Translations under genes and position numbers: made by a program
Assembly (NCBI RefSeq): GCF_009646335.1
Contig: NZ_WJBU01000027.1
Coordinates: forward strand, 1 to 47,883
DNA from: Caenimonas koreensis DSM 17982
GTDB taxonomy: Bacteria > Pseudomonadota > Gammaproteobacteria > Burkholderiales > Burkholderiaceae_C
DNA: 47,883 bases
Direction: 5' to 3'
Shown here: positions 24,919 through 32,884 of the stretch, in pieces
Layout of the letters: each line of letters begins with the position of its first letter
How positions within the stretch are numbered: position 1 is the stretch's first letter
The notes under the pieces: model-generated
Told to the model about the DNA's origin: nothing
Seen by the model: only the letters and a program-made list of their open reading frames with translations
Database searches by the model: none

Positions 24919-26622
24919 ATGCCCGAGTTCCCGGAGGCTCCAGTGCCAGCCGCCGCTCCCACCCCACGAAGCAGTCCTTTCGACGTCAATGCTTTGGCAG
25001 CGCTGCGCGCCTGGCATGAAGGCATGCCCTCGCGCCAGGCAGTCGAGCGCTACTTGCCCGAGCGCCTGAATGCGGGGCACACGGCACGTGGTGTGCTCGG
25101 CGCGGTTCGACGCGAGCTGGCCAGGCATGCACGATCGCGCTTGCGCGATGACCTGGCCGAAGTGTTCGAGCGGCCTGCTGCGGAGCGCACCAGGCATGCC
25201 AGGGCGGTGGCCGCAGCACTGCATGAACTGCGGCATCTGCCCGCACCGCAGCCGCTGATCGGCGACGCCGTCGAACGCTGGTTGCCCGCTCGCGCGGCCG
25301 CGGCGCTGAAAGGGCAGGGCATCCGCACGCTTGCGGAGCTCACCGTGCGCATTCCGCGCCGGCGGCAGTGGTGGGTGGCGATTCCCGGGCTGGGACAGGC
25401 CTGCGCACGCGAGGTCGAGGCGTTCTTTGCCGCGCATCCGCAGCTGACGGAACGTGCGCGCGCGCTGATTGCGCAGGACGCGCCCGGCGACATCGTGCCG
25501 CTGGAGCGCATGACCTCGCCTCGCGCCGAGCTAGACGGCTCACGTGGCAGGTTCCGTGCCCCGGCGCACACCTGCTTAATTGACGCCAGCCATGACGGCG
25601 AGGCTGTCCTGAGTTGGCTGCAGCTGCACGAATCGCTCGCCACTCGGCGGGCGTACCGCAAGGAGGCCGAACGGCTGCTGCTGTGGGCGGTGATCCAGCT
25701 GGGAAAACCCCTTTCGTCGCTGACGACCGATGACGCCATCGCCTATCGGGCGTTCCTGCGCAATCCGACGCCGCAGCGCCGCTGGGTGGGGCCGCCGCGG
25801 CCGCGCAAATCCGGCGAATGGCGGCCGTTTGCCGGCGCTCTGGCACCGAAGTCGATCGCCTATGCGCTGTCCGTGCTCGGTGCCATGTTCCGATGGCTCA
25901 TGGCGCAGCACTATGTGCTGGCCAATCCCTTTGCCGGGATCAAGGTTCGTGGCGCCGGCGACAGGCAGCCCCTGGACAAGGGACGGGCGTTCTCGCAGGC
26001 GGAGTGGAGGCTGGTGCGCACGATTGCCGATGGACTGGAAGTCTCCTACGGGTGGGAACGTGGCGCCGCCGATCGCGTGCGATTCCTGCTGGACTTCGGA
26101 TATGCGACGGGACTGCGCGCCGGCGAACTGGTGGGTGTGAAGCTGCGGGACGTCAGGAAAGACGAGCGCGACGACTGGTGGCTGCATGTCGTAGGGAAGG
26201 GCGCGAAGAACGGCAAGGTGGCCCTGCCGCCGCTCGCGCGCTCGGCGCTGGATCACTACCTTTGCGTTCGCGGACTGCCCACGTCGCCAGAGCTGTGGGT
26301 GCCGGCGACGCCGCTGCTCGCTCGCATCGGGGCCGAGGATCGGGGCATCACAGGAGCGCGGCTGTGGGCGGTCATGAAAAGGTTTTTCACCACCGCGGCC
26401 AAGGTGCTGGAGCGGGACGCGCCCGCCCTCGCGGCGAAACTGAGGCAGGCGAGCCCGCATTGGATGCGGCATTCGCACGCGAGCCATGCGCTGGCCGCCG
26501 GCGCCGACTTGACCACCGTGCGGGACAACCTGCGGCATGCCTCAATCACCACCACGTCCACGTACCTGCACGGAGAGGAGGTCAAGCGCGCTCGCCAACT
26601 CGCCGCTGCATTCGGCCTGTGA
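24919..26622 (+). CDS. Tyrosine recombinase with long N-terminal extension (DUF3701-type integrase)
   Basis: A 567-residue recombinase. The first ~200 residues form an extra domain of the kind seen in DUF3701 integrases (PSRQAVERYLPERL and a helix-hairpin-like IPGLGQACAREVEAF). A SAM-like core-binding domain and the catalytic domain follow. The active site reads Arg in TGLRAGELVGV, Lys in GKGAKNGK, His-x2-Arg in HWMRHSHASH, a second His in LRHASITTTSTYLH and the Tyr nucleophile at its end. The last two domains align closely with tnpS at 28186 (shared YRKEAERL, WRPFAG blocks), so the two enzymes are paralogues. No attachment site or tRNA is evident next to it. Confidence 0.88.
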   Translation: MPEFPEAPVPAAAPTPRSSPFDVNALAALRAWHEGMPSRQAVERYLPERLNAGHTARGVLGAVRRELARHARSRLRDDLAEVFERPAAERTRHARAVAAALHELRHLPAPQPLIGDAVERWLPARAAAALKGQGIRTLAELTVRIPRRRQWWVAIPGLGQACAREVEAFFAAHPQLTERARALIAQDAPGDIVPLERMTSPRAELDGSRGRFRAPAHTCLIDASHDGEAVLSWLQLHESLATRRAYRKEAERLLLWAVIQLGKPLSSLTTDDAIAYRAFLRNPTPQRRWVGPPRPRKSGEWRPFAGALAPKSIAYALSVLGAMFRWLMAQHYVLANPFAGIKVRGAGDRQPLDKGRAFSQAEWRLVRTIADGLEVSYGWERGAADRVRFLLDFGYATGLRAGELVGVKLRDVRKDERDDWWLHVVGKGAKNGKVALPPLARSALDHYLCVRGLPTSPELWVPATPLLARIGAEDRGITGARLWAVMKRFFTTAAKVLERDAPALAAKLRQASPHWMRHSHASHALAAGADLTTVRDNLRHASITTTSTYLHGEEVKRARQLAAAFGL

Positions 26623-27051
26623 GTCGGTGTGCGGCGTCGACCATGTGCTCACCGTCTCTGCGCGGGTGCGCCTGCTGGGCGCACAGTGCGACGTGCTGTC
26701 CCCGTATTGGCGGGCACTTGGCGACACACCGACGGCGCGTTGACCAGCTTTAGACACGAGCGCCGCACCCGGGTGTCAGGCGCGGGTGGCGCGCCAGTAG
26801 GGGTGATCTCGGTTTCAGTGCAAATCGTAGCGGTTTGAGATCCGGGGAAACCCTGGTCGCCGCAGCCCGCCGCCAGCTCGCTGTCGCCTACTCGGGGGGC
26901 AAGCCGGGATAGAGCCAGAAATGACACATAGGTCACTTCCGCTGCGCCGCCGGGCCCCAAACCTAACTGCAACGCTTAGGCGGCCGGGCATTCATCTGCG
27001 GGATTCTCCCTGAAGGGCTGTCGTGTGCCGCATGCCGCTTACCCGCTCGAA
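26623..27051. other. Non-coding region with candidate transposon ends
   Basis: No conserved gene is seen. Two stretches look like Tn3-family tips starting with GGGG. The first, at 26800-26837, starts GGGGTGATCTCGGTTTCAGT and shares the TTTCAGTG core with the IS1071-like repeats at the window edges. The second, at 26894-26940, starts GGGGGGCAAGCCGGGATAGA and resembles what I recall of Tn4651-group 46-48 bp ends. It lies just outside tnpT. Neither has a partner copy that I could find in the window. Confidence 0.35.
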
Positions 27052-28047
27052 TCAACGCGCGGTCTTGGGAACCCTGGGTTTCGCCGGGCTGCCTTGTGCG
27101 GCTCGGGTGCTTGGTGCGCGCTTGGCGGCCGCTGCTTCCAACCGCCGGCGCATTGCCTCCAGCTCGCGGGCCTGGAGGTCCCGCTGCTCCAGCAGTTCGG
27201 CGGCGCGCCCCTCCAGTTCGCCACTGCGCTGGCGTAGCGCATCGATCTGCTGCTGGCGCTCCAGGACTTCCTGACGGTGAGCATCCGCCTGCCCGGCCAT
27301 CTCGCGTCGCATTTGCTCGATCTCCTTCTGGAGCTTCCCGGCATTGCCACGCTCTCGGTCCACATCCAGCAGCGCCCGCTTCATCTCTCCCGCGTGACGT
27401 TCTTCGGTTGCCGTTGCCATCATGCGTTGCTGTTCGAGTTCCCGGGTGAAGCGTTCCTGGGCCGCATTCAACGCTGCCTGCAACTCCTGGCGGTGGACCG
27501 CGGCGGCATCGACCTGGCGCTGGTGGGCGGCGACCTCGCCATGGGCTCGGGCCAACTCGCTTTGCAGCTCCACTACCCGCTCCTGGGTGGTCCGCAGCTC
27601 GTCTTGTGTGACGCCCAGCGCCGCCTCTGCGGCATCCGCCCGCGCGCTGGCGGACTGGGCGAGCCCTTCGGCCGCCACCATCGTCGCGCGAGCTTCTTCG
27701 CGCTGTTGCGCCAACGTGTCCTGCGCGGCCGCCTGCGCCTGCTGCCACAGGGCGCCGACCATCTCGCCGGCGGCGTCCTGCAGCGGCCGCGGCAGATCGG
27801 GATGCTCGATGCGCACGCGGCTCTTCTCGCGCAGGGTTTCCCAGAACCTGGCCAGCGCCTCGGCCGGCGCGCTCATGCTGCCTTTGCGCACCAACTGGTA
27901 CAGCTTGTTGGCCGTGGGGGTAAGCCCATAGCGGAAGAACAGCAGCACGCACACCTCGCGATACAGATCCTGCGTCTCTGGATGCTGCGCGCGCAAGGCC
28001 TCGATCTCGGCCTGCATCCGGGCTTCGGTAACGGGAAGAGTGTCCAT
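27052..28047 (-). CDS. tnpT: TnpT-like cointegrate-resolution accessory protein (KfrA-type, coiled coil)
   Basis: A 331-residue protein. It has a KfrA-like N-terminal DNA-binding domain (residues ~1-120, including LLFFRYGLTPTANKLYQLVR) and a long Glu/Gln/Arg/Ala-rich coiled coil. A basic tail (KRAPSTRAAQGSPAKPRVPK) closes it. In Tn4651-type transposons TnpT is the partner of the tyrosine recombinase TnpS and stimulates resolution at the rst site. The length agrees with what I recall of TnpT (about 330 residues). It is divergent from tnpS with 138 bp between them, the same layout as Tn4651. The coiled coil probably dimerises on the inverted repeats in that gap. Confidence 0.88.
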   Translation of the reverse strand: MDTLPVTEARMQAEIEALRAQHPETQDLYREVCVLLFFRYGLTPTANKLYQLVRKGSMSAPAEALARFWETLREKSRVRIEHPDLPRPLQDAAGEMVGALWQQAQAAAQDTLAQQREEARATMVAAEGLAQSASARADAAEAALGVTQDELRTTQERVVELQSELARAHGEVAAHQRQVDAAAVHRQELQAALNAAQERFTRELEQQRMMATATEERHAGEMKRALLDVDRERGNAGKLQKEIEQMRREMAGQADAHRQEVLERQQQIDALRQRSGELEGRAAELLEQRDLQARELEAMRRRLEAAAAKRAPSTRAAQGSPAKPRVPKTAR

Positions 28048-28082
28048 GGGAGCGGCTTTTGTCTTGAATGTAGAAAATAATA

Positions 28083-28149
28083 CAACGTAATACGTTGGAT
28101 ATTTTTCAATTTCATCAAATCTATGGACATAATCAATCTAATGTCCATA
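28083..28149. promoter_or_regulatory. rst: rst-like cointegrate resolution site between tnpT and tnpS
   Basis: The AT-rich gap holds two perfect inverted repeats. The first, at 28083-28097, is CAACGT-AAT-ACGTTG. The second, at 28122-28149, has arms TATGGACAT and ATGTCCATA around a 10-bp spacer AATCAATCTA. The second has the form of a tyrosine-recombinase core site (two arms flanking the strand-exchange region). The first is a plausible TnpT binding site. Both gene promoters must also lie here. Function is inferred from the Tn4651 resolution system. Confidence 0.7.
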
Positions 28150-28185
28150 ATATCCAGCGATGCGACCATTTCCCAGTAGCTCACC

Positions 28186-29355
28186 GTGAATCCGCTGGTC
28201 ACCCTGGATCAGTTGGTATTTCCCGCGCGCCTCGATGGCAGCCTCGGGCGCAATCGCGCTACGTCGCCGGGGCAGTTGACCGCGACCGATGACCGCTCGG
28301 CAGTCCTCGCCTGGCTGGCTCGCTACACGGACTCTCCGGCGACCCTGGCCAGCTACCGCAAAGAGGCGGAGCGCCTCATGCTGTGGTGCGGACTGCAGCA
28401 TGGCGTGGCGCTGTCAGACCTGACCCATGAGGACCTGTTGATCTACCAGCGGTTCCTGGCCGACCCGCAGCCGGCCGAGCGCTGGGTGATGGCACCCGGT
28501 CAAAAGCCGAGCAGGACTTCGCTGCTGTGGCGACCTTTTGCGGGTCCGTTGGGTGCGTCGAGTCAGCGCCAGGCTCTGTCGATCTTGAACGCGATGCTGT
28601 CATGGCTGGTGGGGGCGGGCTATCTCGCCGGAAACCCGCTTGCCCTCAGCCGGCGCAAACGAAGGCACGCCGCGCCGCGCGTCAGCCGCTTCCTCCCCAT
28701 GGAGCATTGGACAGTCGTCAAGACCACGATCGAGGCGATGCCCGTCACCACCGAGCGGGACCGACTGCACGCCTCACGCTGCCGCTGGTTGTTTTCATTG
28801 CTCTACCTCGGTGGGCTGCGGGTTTCGGAGATTTGCAATGCAACTATGGGCGGTTTCTTCAGCCGCCGCGGCGCCGACGGCCGCGAGCGCTGGTGGCTCG
28901 AAGTCACCGGCAAGGGCAGGAAGGCCCGGCTCGTTCCGGCCACCAGCGAACTCATGGCTGAATTGATCCGCTACCGCAAGGTGGCCAGTTTGGGTCCGCT
29001 GCCGCTCGAAGGGGAGGCCTTGCCCCTCATGATTCCGCTGATCGGCCCGACCAAGCCGATGGCGCGTAGCGCGATCCACGAAATCGTCAAAGCGGTGATG
29101 CGCGAAAGCGCAGCCCGACTGCGCCAGCGCGGGCCTGATTTCGAGGCTGCAGCCGCTCACCTTGAGCAGGCGTCAACGCACTGGATGCGGCACACAGCTG
29201 GCTCACACCTGAGCGAGAAAGCCGATATCAAGGTGGTTCGCGACAACCTGGGCCACGCCAACATCAGCACGACCAGCGTCTATCTGCATTCCGAAGACGA
29301 CGCCCGCCACGACGCCACGGCGGCTGTGCATCGCGTCGGATGGGCGACGACGTAG
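28186..29355 (+). CDS. tnpS: TnpS-like tyrosine recombinase (cointegrate resolvase)
   Basis: A 389-residue tyrosine recombinase. A core-binding domain (ATLASYRKEAERLMLW) is followed by the catalytic domain: Arg in LGGLRVSEI, Lys in GKGRKARLVP, His-x2-Arg in HWMRHTAGSHL, His in LGHANISTTSVYLH and the Tyr nucleophile in that motif. GTG 28186 is the only start close to the rst site, and no clear Shine-Dalgarno sequence precedes it. Its divergent pairing with a KfrA-like TnpT identifies it as the Tn4651-class resolvase, which splits cointegrates left by a Tn3-family transposase. The recombinase at 24919 is a longer paralogue. Confidence 0.87.
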   Translation: MNPLVTLDQLVFPARLDGSLGRNRATSPGQLTATDDRSAVLAWLARYTDSPATLASYRKEAERLMLWCGLQHGVALSDLTHEDLLIYQRFLADPQPAERWVMAPGQKPSRTSLLWRPFAGPLGASSQRQALSILNAMLSWLVGAGYLAGNPLALSRRKRRHAAPRVSRFLPMEHWTVVKTTIEAMPVTTERDRLHASRCRWLFSLLYLGGLRVSEICNATMGGFFSRRGADGRERWWLEVTGKGRKARLVPATSELMAELIRYRKVASLGPLPLEGEALPLMIPLIGPTKPMARSAIHEIVKAVMRESAARLRQRGPDFEAAAAHLEQASTHWMRHTAGSHLSEKADIKVVRDNLGHANISTTSVYLHSEDDARHDATAAVHRVGWATT

Positions 29356-29373
29356 TGTGGCGACCGCCGCCAT

Positions 29374-29466
29374 TCATCGCGCTTGGCTTCTGAACCGCCT
29401 TTTTGTGACGGAAGTCAAAGGTGAAAACAAGGCCAGCGCAAGCGCCAGCGCGGGGATGGTGGTCAT
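29374..29466 (-). CDS. Short open frame, signal-peptide-like, possibly truncated
   Basis: Thirty codons beginning MTTIPALALALALFSPLTSV, then a basic tail and a stop. It starts 16 bp after the MFS stop on the same strand. The hydrophobic start looks like an export signal, but there is no mature domain. Either a gene at the end of the metal operon was cut at the junction with the tnpS segment, or this is chance. Confidence 0.22.
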   Translation of the reverse strand: MTTIPALALALALFSPLTSVTKRRFRSQAR

Positions 29467-29482
29467 CGCCACAGCCTGCTGC

Positions 29483-30799
29483 TCATGACGGCCAGCGGGG
29501 ATGCTGGTCGTCCACCACGTAGGCGTGCGAATGCAGCTTGCCAGAGCCGCCCGCACCCTCCGCGAGGTGCGGGTCGCCGGCCGCGAGGTCATCGTGCGCG
29601 TGAGGCAGATCGGTTTCCTCGGCCGCGGGCCAGACACGGACGGCAACGATGATCGCGAACGTGGCGACGGCCGCCAGAGTCAGGAAGCTGGTCGTCATGC
29701 CCGCCTTCGCACCCAGCCATCCGGCTAAGGGATAGGTGAGCAGCCAGCAGGCGTGCGACAGCGCGAACTGCGCGGCGAAGACCGCGGGCCGGTCCTCCTC
29801 GCGGGCCGAGCGCCGCAACAGGCGGCCTGAAGGCGTTTGGGCCAGCGAGTAGCCGACCCCCATGACGAACCACAACGCGAGCAGCACCAGGTAGCTGGAT
29901 GGCGCTGCGACGCCGGCAAAGAGGCCCAGGGCAATCAGGCTGGCGCCCGCCAGCATCACGCGTCGTTCAGGGAGCTTTTCGAGAAGTTTCGGCAGCGTGA
30001 ACGCCACCAGCATGGAGCCGCCGCCGAACGCGGCCAGCGCCATGGCCGTGGCCTTCTGCGTCAGGCCCAGGCCCGACTGCACCAGGACCACAGTGTTGAC
30101 GATCACCATGGCGCTGCCCGAGGCGATCGCCAGATTGAGCGCCAGCAGGCCGCGCAGGCGAGGCGTGGCCAGATAGATGCGCGAGCCGCGCGTCGTGCGC
30201 TCGTAGATGCTGCGCTTGGGCGGCAGCTTGGCTCTGGGCAGCACCGCCGACACGACCAGCGCTGCGGACGCGAGGAAGCCCATCACCGTGCCGTTGAAGA
30301 GGCTGTGGTAGCTGACCACCGTAAGCAGCAAGGCCGCCAGCGCCGGGCTGACCAGGCTCTCGACGTCATAGGCCAGCCGTGAAAGCGACAGGGCCTTGGT
30401 GTAGTCGGCCTCGTCGGGCAGCACGTCGGGAATCGTGGCCTGGAAGGTGGGGGTGAAGCCGGCGGAAGCCGATTGCAGCACGAAGATCAGCACGTAAATC
30501 TGCCAGATCTCGGTCACGAAGGGCAGCATCAACGCCACGCCTGCGCGCACCAGGTCCAGGCCGACCAACAACGCGCGCCGCGGCAGCCGCTCGGCGAATG
30601 CTGCGGCCACCGGCGCGACGCCGATGTAGGCCACCATCTTGATCGCCAGCGCTGTCCCGAGCACCGCGCCGGCGTTGGCACCCGCCAGGTCGAACGCCAG
30701 GAGGCTCAACGCCACGGTGGCCAGCCCGGTTCCCAGCAGCGCAATGACTTGCGCGAAGAACAGATGCCGGTAGGTCCTGTTCCGAAGAACGTCAAGCAT
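29483..30799 (-). CDS. MFS efflux transporter with His-rich C-terminus
   Basis: A 438-residue major-facilitator transporter with about 12 transmembrane helices (N-terminal MLDVLRNRTYRHLFFAQVIAL, which resembles the MFS_3 group). The cytoplasmic tail after the last helix is rich in His and Asp (LPHAHDDLAAGDPHLAEG, then KLHSHAY and DDQH). His-rich tails of this kind occur in the nickel exporter NreB and related metal pumps. It overlaps the lipoprotein gene by 8 bp as the last full gene of the metal-resistance operon. It probably removes Ni, Co or Zn ions from the cytoplasm to feed the RND pump, but the metal is inferred from context only. Confidence 0.82.
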   Translation of the reverse strand: MLDVLRNRTYRHLFFAQVIALLGTGLATVALSLLAFDLAGANAGAVLGTALAIKMVAYIGVAPVAAAFAERLPRRALLVGLDLVRAGVALMLPFVTEIWQIYVLIFVLQSASAGFTPTFQATIPDVLPDEADYTKALSLSRLAYDVESLVSPALAALLLTVVSYHSLFNGTVMGFLASAALVVSAVLPRAKLPPKRSIYERTTRGSRIYLATPRLRGLLALNLAIASGSAMVIVNTVVLVQSGLGLTQKATAMALAAFGGGSMLVAFTLPKLLEKLPERRVMLAGASLIALGLFAGVAAPSSYLVLLALWFVMGVGYSLAQTPSGRLLRRSAREEDRPAVFAAQFALSHACWLLTYPLAGWLGAKAGMTTSFLTLAAVATFAIIVAVRVWPAAEETDLPHAHDDLAAGDPHLAEGAGGSGKLHSHAYVVDDQHPRWPS

Positions 30800-31193
30800 G
30801 GTGTGCGGCCGTGTTTTCCTGCTGCGCGGCCGCGGACTTCTTCAGCGCAGCTCTGGGCATGGCTTGGCCGGCGCAATCGAGAACCTTCACGTAAACCAGG
30901 TCGCCAACCTTGAGGGCCGACTCTTTCGGGACGGTGACCGTCTGCCATTCCGGTTTGCCCATCTCGGTGTACCGAATTCGCGCGAAACGGGTCGTGGAGG
31001 CCTGAGCTGCCTCGAGCTTGCAGCGCTGGGCGTACCTGTGCCTCAACTCATCGTCCTCTCCCACCGCCTCTACCGCGCCCTCGCGCCAGCCCGCCTCCCA
31101 CGGAAAGCGGCCCTCGTAGACAGGGTTGTTTGCACAACCAGATATGAGACCTGCTGCCAACAGTGCAGCCAACTTCATCCGCGAATAGTCCAT
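30792..31193 (-). CDS. Small outer-membrane/periplasmic lipoprotein in metal operon
   Basis: A 133-residue protein with a lipoprotein signal: MKLAALLAAGLISGCANN, where SGC is the lipobox and Cys is the lipidation site. ATG 31193 (MDYSRMKL) has GGAGA 8 bp upstream. The mature part is a short beta-rich domain with one late Cys (VKVLDCAG) and a Lys/Ala tail. I do not recognise a named family. It sits between the CzcC-like and MFS genes and overlaps the latter by 8 bp, so it is part of the operon and may act as a periplasmic metal-handling or structural accessory. Confidence 0.7.
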   Translation of the reverse strand: MDYSRMKLAALLAAGLISGCANNPVYEGRFPWEAGWREGAVEAVGEDDELRHRYAQRCKLEAAQASTTRFARIRYTEMGKPEWQTVTVPKESALKVGDLVYVKVLDCAGQAMPRAALKKSAAAQQENTAAHHA

Positions 31194-31280
31194 CCCAATT
31201 CTCCTTTCGCTCAGACGCGAAAAAATGCCCAACCTCGCCGTGGCGCAGGTCCGCGTTGTCAAGAAACCGTCGGTTCACAA

Positions 31281-32573
31281 TCAGTCGTCCTGTAGTCCCC
31301 AGATCAGGTGCGCGTCGATCAGAAGCCGATATCGCGTCCTCAGAGCATCCACGCGGGCCTGTGTGGAGCCCAGCGCGGCGTCCACCAGTTGCCGGCGCGC
31401 GAGCAGCACAGCCTGCAGGTCGGCCTCGCCCAGGGTGTAGGCGCGCTGTGTCAACTGCGCGTTCTCCTGGGTCGCGGCTCGTGCCTGCTCAGCGAACTTC
31501 CAGCGCTCCAGGCTGCCGCGGGCGTCGGTCAAGCCTTCGGCGATTTCGGATTCCAGCTCGCGCAGGGCGCGCTCCACAGCCGCGCGGGCCACGTCGACCT
31601 GGGCCAGCGCTTCGCGCGATTGCGCGTTGCGATAGGTGCCCCCCAGGGGGATGCTCAAGGTCAACCCCACAATGCGCTCGGCTCCACCAGCTTCCGATGT
31701 GGCGAGTACTCCCACGGTCGGGTCCGCCAGCCGGTCGGCGCTGGCCCGGGCGGCGGTCAACTCGGCCTGTTGAAGTTCTTCCTTGGCAATGCGCAGGTCA
31801 CGGCTCTCGGCCAGGATCCGCTCGCGCCACAGAGCGTCGTCGGGCGTCAAAGCCACGGGCTCGCCGAGCGCGGCGACCTGCCCCGATACGGGGAATGGCG
31901 CGAAGCGTGCGCGCAGCTTCGCCCGCGCCTTCGCTTCCTCGTTGGCGGCACCGCTGAGCTGGCGCTGCACCTCGGCCAGATCGGCACGGGCGGCGTTCTG
32001 CTCCAGCATCGAGGCGTCGCCCGCCCGGCGACGCGTGCCGGCGGCGTTGAGGCTGGTCTGGGCGAATCCCAGTTGCTCGCTCCAAAGCTGTCTGGTGCGA
32101 TCGGCTGCGAGCCAGTTCAGCCAGAGATCGAGAAGCTCTCGTGCGGCTTCGTGGCGCGCTTCGCCCAGCCGCGCTTCGGCGAGCCGAAGCTGAGTCTCGC
32201 CGAGCTGCCGGTCCAGCGCTGCCTTGCCGCCGATGCGCACCGCACGCTCCAGCCCGATCGACCATTCGTTGACATCCTGCGCGCCGCTCCGGTAGCGCCG
32301 CCGCTGCGTCGAAGCACGGGCCGTCCATTCGTGAGGCCCGGCCGCGAGCATGTCGGCGCGGTGGCGGGCGGCCTCCAAAGCATGGCGGGCCTGAACCACG
32401 CGCGGATCGCCGTCGATCAGCGCCTTGGCCTTGTCGTTTGACGGCAAGTCCGCCGGCGCGGCCTGAGGCGCAAGGGCCGCCGACAGGGGGGCACCAGACG
32501 CTTGCGCCCCATGGGCCGGTGCCAACAGCGCACCGGCAAGTGCCGCGCTCGCCGCGAAAATCCACCGCTTCAT
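31281..32573 (-). CDS. czcC: TolC-like outer-membrane factor of heavy-metal efflux (CzcC type)
   Basis: A 430-residue outer-membrane efflux protein. ATG 32573 begins a signal peptide MKRWIFAASAALAGALLAPA. The body has the two long alpha-helical/beta repeats of the OEP family, seen in the matching segments ARHALEAARHRADML and ELLDLWLNWLAADRTRQLW in the first half and AQVDVARAAVERALRELESE in the second. It forms the channel through which the CzcBA pump expels metal. It overlaps the DUF3240 gene by 4 bp (ATGA), so the two are coupled. The gene order B-A-DUF3240-C differs from the CzcC-B-A order of classical czc. Confidence 0.88.
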   Translation of the reverse strand: MKRWIFAASAALAGALLAPAHGAQASGAPLSAALAPQAAPADLPSNDKAKALIDGDPRVVQARHALEAARHRADMLAAGPHEWTARASTQRRRYRSGAQDVNEWSIGLERAVRIGGKAALDRQLGETQLRLAEARLGEARHEAARELLDLWLNWLAADRTRQLWSEQLGFAQTSLNAAGTRRRAGDASMLEQNAARADLAEVQRQLSGAANEEAKARAKLRARFAPFPVSGQVAALGEPVALTPDDALWRERILAESRDLRIAKEELQQAELTAARASADRLADPTVGVLATSEAGGAERIVGLTLSIPLGGTYRNAQSREALAQVDVARAAVERALRELESEIAEGLTDARGSLERWKFAEQARAATQENAQLTQRAYTLGEADLQAVLLARRQLVDAALGSTQARVDALRTRYRLLIDAHLIWGLQDD

Positions 32574-32884
32574 TCGATTTTTCCTTCGGCCGTCAGCGCG
32601 CTGGCCCAGTAGCGCAGCCCGGTCCCGCGAAATTCTTCGCGCAAGCGTTCCAACAGTTGATTCACTTCTTCCTCTGTCACCAGGATCTGGACCTGCACCG
32701 CGGCGCTTCGGCCCAGCACCTGCTCGACGTTGCTCAGGCGCCCGTGCGAGGTCCCATGGCTGAAGGTGGGGACGCTGGTGAAGACTTCCTCGCCCACCGC
32801 GTCCAGCAGCACATCCAGCAATTTCTCTTCGACCGACGGCGCGGCCAGCAGGGTCAGGCACAGCTTCGGGATTGCGCTAGACAT
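32570..32884 (-). CDS. DUF3240-family small protein of metal RND operons
   Basis: A 104-residue soluble protein (MSSAIPKLCLTLLAAPSVEEKLLDVLL...). DUF3240 proteins have a ferredoxin-like PII fold and are found repeatedly beside HME-RND pumps; their role is not established but regulation or metal handling is likely. It has one Cys (position 9), a His-containing loop (FSHGTSHGRL) that could bind metal, and a conserved acidic segment EEEVNQLLERLREEF. It overlaps czcA by 8 bp and czcC by 4 bp, so expression is tightly coupled to the pump. Confidence 0.8.
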   Translation of the reverse strand: MSSAIPKLCLTLLAAPSVEEKLLDVLLDAVGEEVFTSVPTFSHGTSHGRLSNVEQVLGRSAAVQVQILVTEEEVNQLLERLREEFRGTGLRYWASALTAEGKIE

